Shown: in pieces, positions 60,522 through 64,000 of the stretch
Layout of the letters: each line of letters opens with the position of its first letter
Position numbering within the stretch: position 1 is the stretch's first letter
NCBI RefSeq assembly: GCF_000193375.1
Contig: NC_015315.1
Span: 442,622 to 506,621 of the forward strand
Direction of reading: 5' to 3'
Length of the DNA: 64,000 nt
Source of the DNA: Thermoproteus uzoniensis 768-20
GTDB lineage: Archaea; Thermoproteota; Thermoprotei; Thermoproteales; Thermoproteaceae
Position numbers and translations under genes: made by a program
The notes under the pieces: model-generated
Told to the model about the DNA's origin: nothing
The model's input: only the letters and a program-made list of their open reading frames with translations
Database searches by the model: none

Positions 60522-62008
60522 GGCGTCTTCCGCTTAAGCCTATAGTACTGCCTAACCGCCTCGGCCACAGCCTCCGCGTCGAGCACTCCCTTATCGGCCA
60601 ATGCCTGCAAGAGCTCGGCACGCGCAGTGACCTCCTCTATACCGCCCAGCCTCTGTAGCCAGAACGACCGTTTAAGGTCCATGTTGAAGGCGTCCCGGTT
60701 GCGGTCGTAGGTCCCTACCTCCACCAAGCCGAACTCCTCCTCCTTTATCTTTATCCTGTTCAGAGCGGGGTACGGATATGCTCTGAGCCAGACCACCTCT
60801 GTGAGCGAGGTGACTCGCCTGCCCCAGTCGAACTTCTTGACAACCGCAACGGCGCTGAAGGCCGATATGTGTTCGGGGGAGACTCCCATGGCTTCTCCAG
60901 TCATCCTCATGAAGGCCTCGACCATATCCTCGGCGTGGAAGGTCGTGGCGCCGCCGTGGCCCGTCAATATACCTTGTATCAGCTCGTGTATTTCGCGGCC
61001 GCGGCTCTCGCCTATGACCACTATGTCCGGCCTGGCGCGTAGGAGGAAGCGGACTAGGTCTATCAGATATATCGCCGACTCCGAGCCGGGGAGGTTCTTC
61101 TGGTAGTCGTAGAGAGGCGAGGTGAACAGGAGGACGGAGTTGGTGAAGCTCTTTGGGAGGCGTATTTCTGGGGTCTCCTCGGCCACCGCTATGCGTTTGT
61201 GGGGGAGTAGGACCAGCAACGCGTTGAGGAGCGTCGTCTTGCCGGAGCCGGTGCCGCCTATTATCATTATGGACTTGAGGTTCTCGAAGAGATACCACAG
61301 ATAGGCCAGCCCCAACGCCGAGATGGTCTTGTTCTTTATGAGCTTGGTGGGCGATATGGGCTCGGGCGGCTGGATACGGACCGAGACGTAAGGCGGGTTA
61401 CGCGACGTCTTGCCCGACATGGCCGTGGCGAACCTAAGAAGCGCTCCGTTGGGGAGGCGCAGGTAGGTGTCCTGTATAGGGTACTGTTCGTTCAACGGCC
61501 TGCCGGTCTCGGCGTACACCCTGCTGATGATTCTCAAGATCACCTCCTTGTCGGTCGGCACTATGTTGGTCTTTATGTTGTAGCCGTAGTCTCTGTGGTC
61601 TACGAATATGGGGCTGTCGGTGCCGTTTATGTTGACGTTCTCCAGCCGTACGTCGTAGAGGAGGGGGGTGAGGTAGGAGTAGTCAGCCGCCTCCAGCTGC
61701 ACGTAGAAACGAACGGGCGCCCTGAGCGGCTTGGGGACGCCCACGTCGCTCATGGCCATGTCTATGAGCTTGCCCAGCTCCTCTCTGGTCATGTCCGGCC
61801 TCACAACCTGCCTCGCGGTGAGGTACTCCACTATCTTGTAGACGTACTCGCCCACCTTATCCGAATAGGGGAATGAGTAGTTGACGGAGTAGCAGAAGCC
61901 ATCCTCGAATTTGTGTATAGTTATTCTGGCGCCCTCGACCCCGTACTCCTCGACGGGTATGCCGGGGCACTGCTCCAGCCTGAACCCTAGCCCGCGCGAC
62001 GCGCTCAT
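60518..62008 (-). CDS. type II/IV secretion ATPase (GspE/VirB11 family)
   Basis: Hexameric ATPase that powers assembly of archaeal type IV pilus-like filaments. The 496 residues have an N-terminal domain with YVQLEAADYSYLTPLLYDVR (about 107-126), then Walker A MIIGGTGSGKTTLLNALLVL (about 248-267), the Asp box-like AVAEETPEIRLPKSFTN (about 275-291), Walker B RPDIVVIGESRGREIHELIQ (about 328-347) and the His box GHGGATTFHAEDMVEAF (about 351-367). Closest in layout to TadA/FlaI-like ATPases. It overlaps the F-domain gene upstream by ATGA and the small gene downstream by GTGA. Confidence 0.93.
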   Translation of the reverse strand: MSASRGLGFRLEQCPGIPVEEYGVEGARITIHKFEDGFCYSVNYSFPYSDKVGEYVYKIVEYLTARQVVRPDMTREELGKLIDMAMSDVGVPKPLRAPVRFYVQLEAADYSYLTPLLYDVRLENVNINGTDSPIFVDHRDYGYNIKTNIVPTDKEVILRIISRVYAETGRPLNEQYPIQDTYLRLPNGALLRFATAMSGKTSRNPPYVSVRIQPPEPISPTKLIKNKTISALGLAYLWYLFENLKSIMIIGGTGSGKTTLLNALLVLLPHKRIAVAEETPEIRLPKSFTNSVLLFTSPLYDYQKNLPGSESAIYLIDLVRFLLRARPDIVVIGESRGREIHELIQGILTGHGGATTFHAEDMVEAFMRMTGEAMGVSPEHISAFSAVAVVKKFDWGRRVTSLTEVVWLRAYPYPALNRIKIKEEEFGLVEVGTYDRNRDAFNMDLKRSFWLQRLGGIEEVTARAELLQALADKGVLDAEAVAEAVRQYYRLKRKTP

Positions 62009-63579
62009 GGCAACCCTGCCGAGGAGGACGTTGCGTTAGCCGGCTTCAGAACGCTTGTGGTAACCATTATTACGATAAACATGGCTAGATAGAAAATCGA
62101 TAGGTATATAAGGCCGCCCCGCGTCGAGAAGCTCACCTTGGCGAAGAGGAAGTAATAGCCTATGGCCAACATGCCGAACGCCAGATAGAGGAAGTTCATG
62201 CCTATGCCGCCTCCGCCGAGGCCGGCCGCCGACACGGGCCCGCCGCCAGCGACGCCGGCCATGGCTTGGCTCATTATAATCATGGAGGCGTTCACGAAGG
62301 CCACCATGGCGGCGCCCAGCACCGCGAGGAGCCTCACGATACCTAAGGCTTTGCTCAACTGCTCTCTATAATCGAAGAGCTTTGCGACGAAGTTCTGGAG
62401 CTGATCTACTGTGGAGCGGGGGAGGGTGCCCAGCCTGTGTATGTCGAAGAATATCCTGGCGACTATCGCCATTATCGGTTGCATGCCCCTCACGACTATC
62501 TCCTCCAGCTCCGTCATGCCGGACTTTATCGCGTTGAGCATCGAGGCAGCTCTCGGGGTGAAGTCGCCGAAGTTGCCGTAGGTGACGGCGTTCTCCATGG
62601 CTCTAACAACCGAGGGGGAGCGCTTCAGCTCGTCGAGCACGACGTATGTGAAGTCCATGAACCCCCTCTCGAAGGACCGCGCGTTGACTCTCTCCCTAGT
62701 GACGAAGTAGCCGAGGCCCGCTATGGCGGCGGCCGCGAGGGGCGTGTATGTGCCGAAGTTGAGGAAGAAGCCCAAAATCATCATGGCTACGCCGGATATC
62801 AAGGCGAAGATTAGGGGCCACAGCCTGAAATCCATCTTCAACAGAGGCACGTTGATGATCAAGCCCATCACGGCGCCCATCACTGCCGGTAGCAATCCGC
62901 CCATCAAGATAAAGACCCCGGCGTTTCCGCGCCCCACAACTATCGCCGTGACTGACACCATGGCAAGCCCCACGATCGTCGCCGAGATGGCCGAGACGAG
63001 GGAGTCCATCCTCCTCTGCATCCCTGTGGAGAACTCCACCATGTCCATGTCCATATACAGCGAGAGCTTCGCTATTATGTCCTCGCCGACTCTAAGCGCT
63101 GTATAGAGCGAGTTGAAGCGGTAGATGAGCTTCTGGGGAGCTAGCTTCTCGACGGCGCGCTTCAAGGCGTCTAGGGGCTCCATGCCCAGCATCCTCGTGT
63201 TGTTCCAAGCCGTCGCGGCGAGGGTCCTTATGCCCGGTAGCTCCTTATATCTCATCATGCGCTGTATGGCGAGCTCCAGAGGGGCCTTGGTCGCGAAGGT
63301 CATCTGCACGAGCACCGTGAGGAACGGGATCTCCATGTTCAACATCTCCCTTATGGAGGTTGCTCTGACCCTTATGATGACTTTCGGCATGAATATGAGG
63401 AATACGCCGAGTCCGAGGAAGAGCGGCCCCAACGGAAACGCCTTTGCCAACGTGAAGAAGGCGCCCAGGGCGGCTAAGGCGACGCCGCCCAGGAGCGCGA
63501 GCCTGATAGTCTGTCTAAACCTCAACGGATCTAGATCGGTCCGCTCGATGCCCTTCATAAGGAAGTTATATACGTTCAC
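62005..63579 (-). CDS. type II secretion F-domain platform protein (TadC/FlaJ-like)
   Basis: Membrane platform on which pilin-like subunits are assembled. The 524 residues form a duplicated T2SS-F domain: helices near 30-70, then MNMEIPFLTVLVQMTFATKA-like cytoplasmic segment (about 80-105, E-I-P-F-L-x-V-L-V), helices near 195-260 and 265-300, a second F domain (GFMDFTYVVLDELKRSP, about 309-325), helices near 415-450 and 460-510. GTG start, TATA-like AAATATAAT at about 63601-63609 is 26 nt upstream. First gene of the unit F protein, ATPase, 70-aa protein, 173-aa protein. Pilins and the prepilin peptidase are not in the window. Confidence 0.92.
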   Translation of the reverse strand: MNVYNFLMKGIERTDLDPLRFRQTIRLALLGGVALAALGAFFTLAKAFPLGPLFLGLGVFLIFMPKVIIRVRATSIREMLNMEIPFLTVLVQMTFATKAPLELAIQRMMRYKELPGIRTLAATAWNNTRMLGMEPLDALKRAVEKLAPQKLIYRFNSLYTALRVGEDIIAKLSLYMDMDMVEFSTGMQRRMDSLVSAISATIVGLAMVSVTAIVVGRGNAGVFILMGGLLPAVMGAVMGLIINVPLLKMDFRLWPLIFALISGVAMMILGFFLNFGTYTPLAAAAIAGLGYFVTRERVNARSFERGFMDFTYVVLDELKRSPSVVRAMENAVTYGNFGDFTPRAASMLNAIKSGMTELEEIVVRGMQPIMAIVARIFFDIHRLGTLPRSTVDQLQNFVAKLFDYREQLSKALGIVRLLAVLGAAMVAFVNASMIIMSQAMAGVAGGGPVSAAGLGGGGIGMNFLYLAFGMLAIGYYFLFAKVSFSTRGGLIYLSIFYLAMFIVIMVTTSVLKPANATSSSAGLP

Positions 63580-63838
63580 GAACTCCGTCGGACTATCTCT
63601 ATTATATTTTTTCCGTCAACGAGTCGCCCACATATAGCGCCACGGATTTTCGAGGTTGTCCGTCTAGAGATGCCCATCTGGACAGCTAGTGGGCATCTTT
63701 AGCTGTCCAGACAAGGATTTCGCTAGGAGGACGTCGTGCGGTACGGCCCATTGACCTCCTAAAAGCTTAGCCTCTAGGTGAATTGCGCTTCTGCGGTATA
63801 TGTAATTACATTTATAAAAACCCGATATTGCCATTGCG
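63580..63838. other. structured divergent region between the pilus operon and etfB
   Basis: A 259-bp gap with no gene. It holds the pilus operon promoter (63601-63609), the interleaved inverted repeat (63668-63711), an inverted repeat TAGGAGG/CCTCCTA (63724-63730 with 63755-63761), and the etfB TATA-like ATTTATAAAAAC (63809-63820). Confidence 0.55.
63668..63711. repeat. interleaved double inverted repeat
   Basis: AGATGCCCA (63668-63676) pairs with TGGGCATCT (63690-63698), and TCTGGACAGCTA (63677-63688) pairs with TAGCTGTCCAGA (63700-63711). Both matches are perfect and interleaved in the order a, b, a', b', with single-base separators. The stems of 9 and 12 bp exclude each other in one strand unless partly open. 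Confidence 0.9.
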
Positions 63839-64000
63839 ATGAAGTTCGTGGTGTTGACAAAGGCAGCGGTACCTCTCTCCACGGCGATAAGGATAGATCC
63901 CAAGACAGGCACCCTGGTTAGGGAAGGCGTGCCTCTATCGACAAACCAATGGGATCGCGACGCCGTTGAGTTCGCGCTGAAGTTGAGGGATAGGTATGGG
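63839..64000 (+). CDS. etfB: electron transfer flavoprotein beta subunit, N-terminal part
   Basis: Partial gene cut by the right edge; 54 codons visible from ATG 63839. The sequence begins MKFVVLTKAAVPLSTAIRID and continues with WDRDAVEFALKLRDRYG, the N-terminal D-x-x-A-x-E-x-A-L-x-L-x-D pattern of EtfB/FixA. The beta subunit binds AMP and with EtfA carries electrons from acyl-CoA or similar dehydrogenases; FixA-type versions bifurcate electrons. TATA-like ATTTATAAAAAC is 25 nt upstream, so leaderless. The minus-strand open frame over the same DNA is not supported. Confidence 0.8.
   Translation, partial: MKFVVLTKAAVPLSTAIRIDPKTGTLVREGVPLSTNQWDRDAVEFALKLRDRYG

Noticed and set aside
63664-63912. 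Minus-strand 82-aa open frame across the gap before etfB
   Set aside because: It runs through the inverted repeats and antisense to the start of etfB; the translated sequence has no recognisable pattern.

Overview
The window reads as chromosomal DNA of a hyperthermophilic crenarchaeon of the Thermoproteales, most likely Thermoproteaceae (Thermoproteus/Pyrobaculum relatives). The evidence is archaeal ribosomal proteins (S27ae, S24e, L15e), Kae1, archaeal-type ValRS, NucS, an Lhr helicase, a GC-rich coding sequence using AGG/AGA for Arg and ATA for Ile, many GTG starts, and TATA-like boxes about 22-27 nt before start codons, which implies mostly leaderless mRNAs. The reduced Rpp30/Pop5 pair fits the minimal RNase P known in Thermoproteaceae. 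I see no rRNA, tRNA, CRISPR array or insertion sequence, and no gene-free stretch above 300 bp.

Layout. 1-5557 (minus strand): a glycolate/lactate module with HdrB-like and HdrC-like Fe-S proteins, a GlcD-type flavoprotein, an archaeal malate synthase and the start of a lactate/glycolate permease. 5.8-7.8 kb: superoxide dismutase, a 5-formyl-THF cyclo-ligase family protein and an HTH regulator. 7.8-10.9 kb: a molybdate/tungstate-type ABC transporter with a TrmO-like gene inside it. 10.9-18.7 kb: sugar-nucleotide-type SDR, radical SAM protein, PEP synthase, Kae1, S27ae/S24e, PsiE-like protein. 18.7-23.6 kb: methyltransferase, CPBP protease, DtxR-type regulator with an Nramp transporter, SucCD. 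23.7-29.0 kb: zinc protein, aminotransferase with threonine dehydratase, AlaX, DadA-type oxidase, Fur-type regulator. 29.0-36.2 kb: adenosine-specific kinase, DUF1998 helicase, ValRS, ACT protein, TtuA-like tRNA thiolase and a zinc ribbon.

36.3-45.2 kb: ThyX, L15e followed by an exosome-associated RNA-binding protein and Rpp30/Pop5, RimK-like ligase, SufBC, class III aminotransferase. 45.4-55.5 kb: NucS, M42 peptidase, metallo-beta-lactamase protein, MscS channel, aminotransferase, GH57 enzyme, and a second, complete molybdate/tungstate-type ABC operon. 55.5-64 kb: aldo/keto reductase, Lhr helicase, HAD phosphatase, a four-gene type IV pilus-like operon with 4-nt overlaps throughout, and the start of etfB.

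How the genes work together. PEP synthase, SucCD, malate synthase and the glycolate/lactate dehydrogenase connect C2/C3/C4 acids in an organism whose family often fixes CO2 by the dicarboxylate/4-hydroxybutyrate cycle. Two Mo/W-type uptake systems fit the tungsten enzymes of this group. Points worth following up are three candidate C/D box sRNAs, an interleaved double inverted repeat at 63668-63711, repeated GGCTAA motifs upstream of metal-transport genes, the split dehydrogenase subunits beside malate synthase, and the reduced RNase P proteins.
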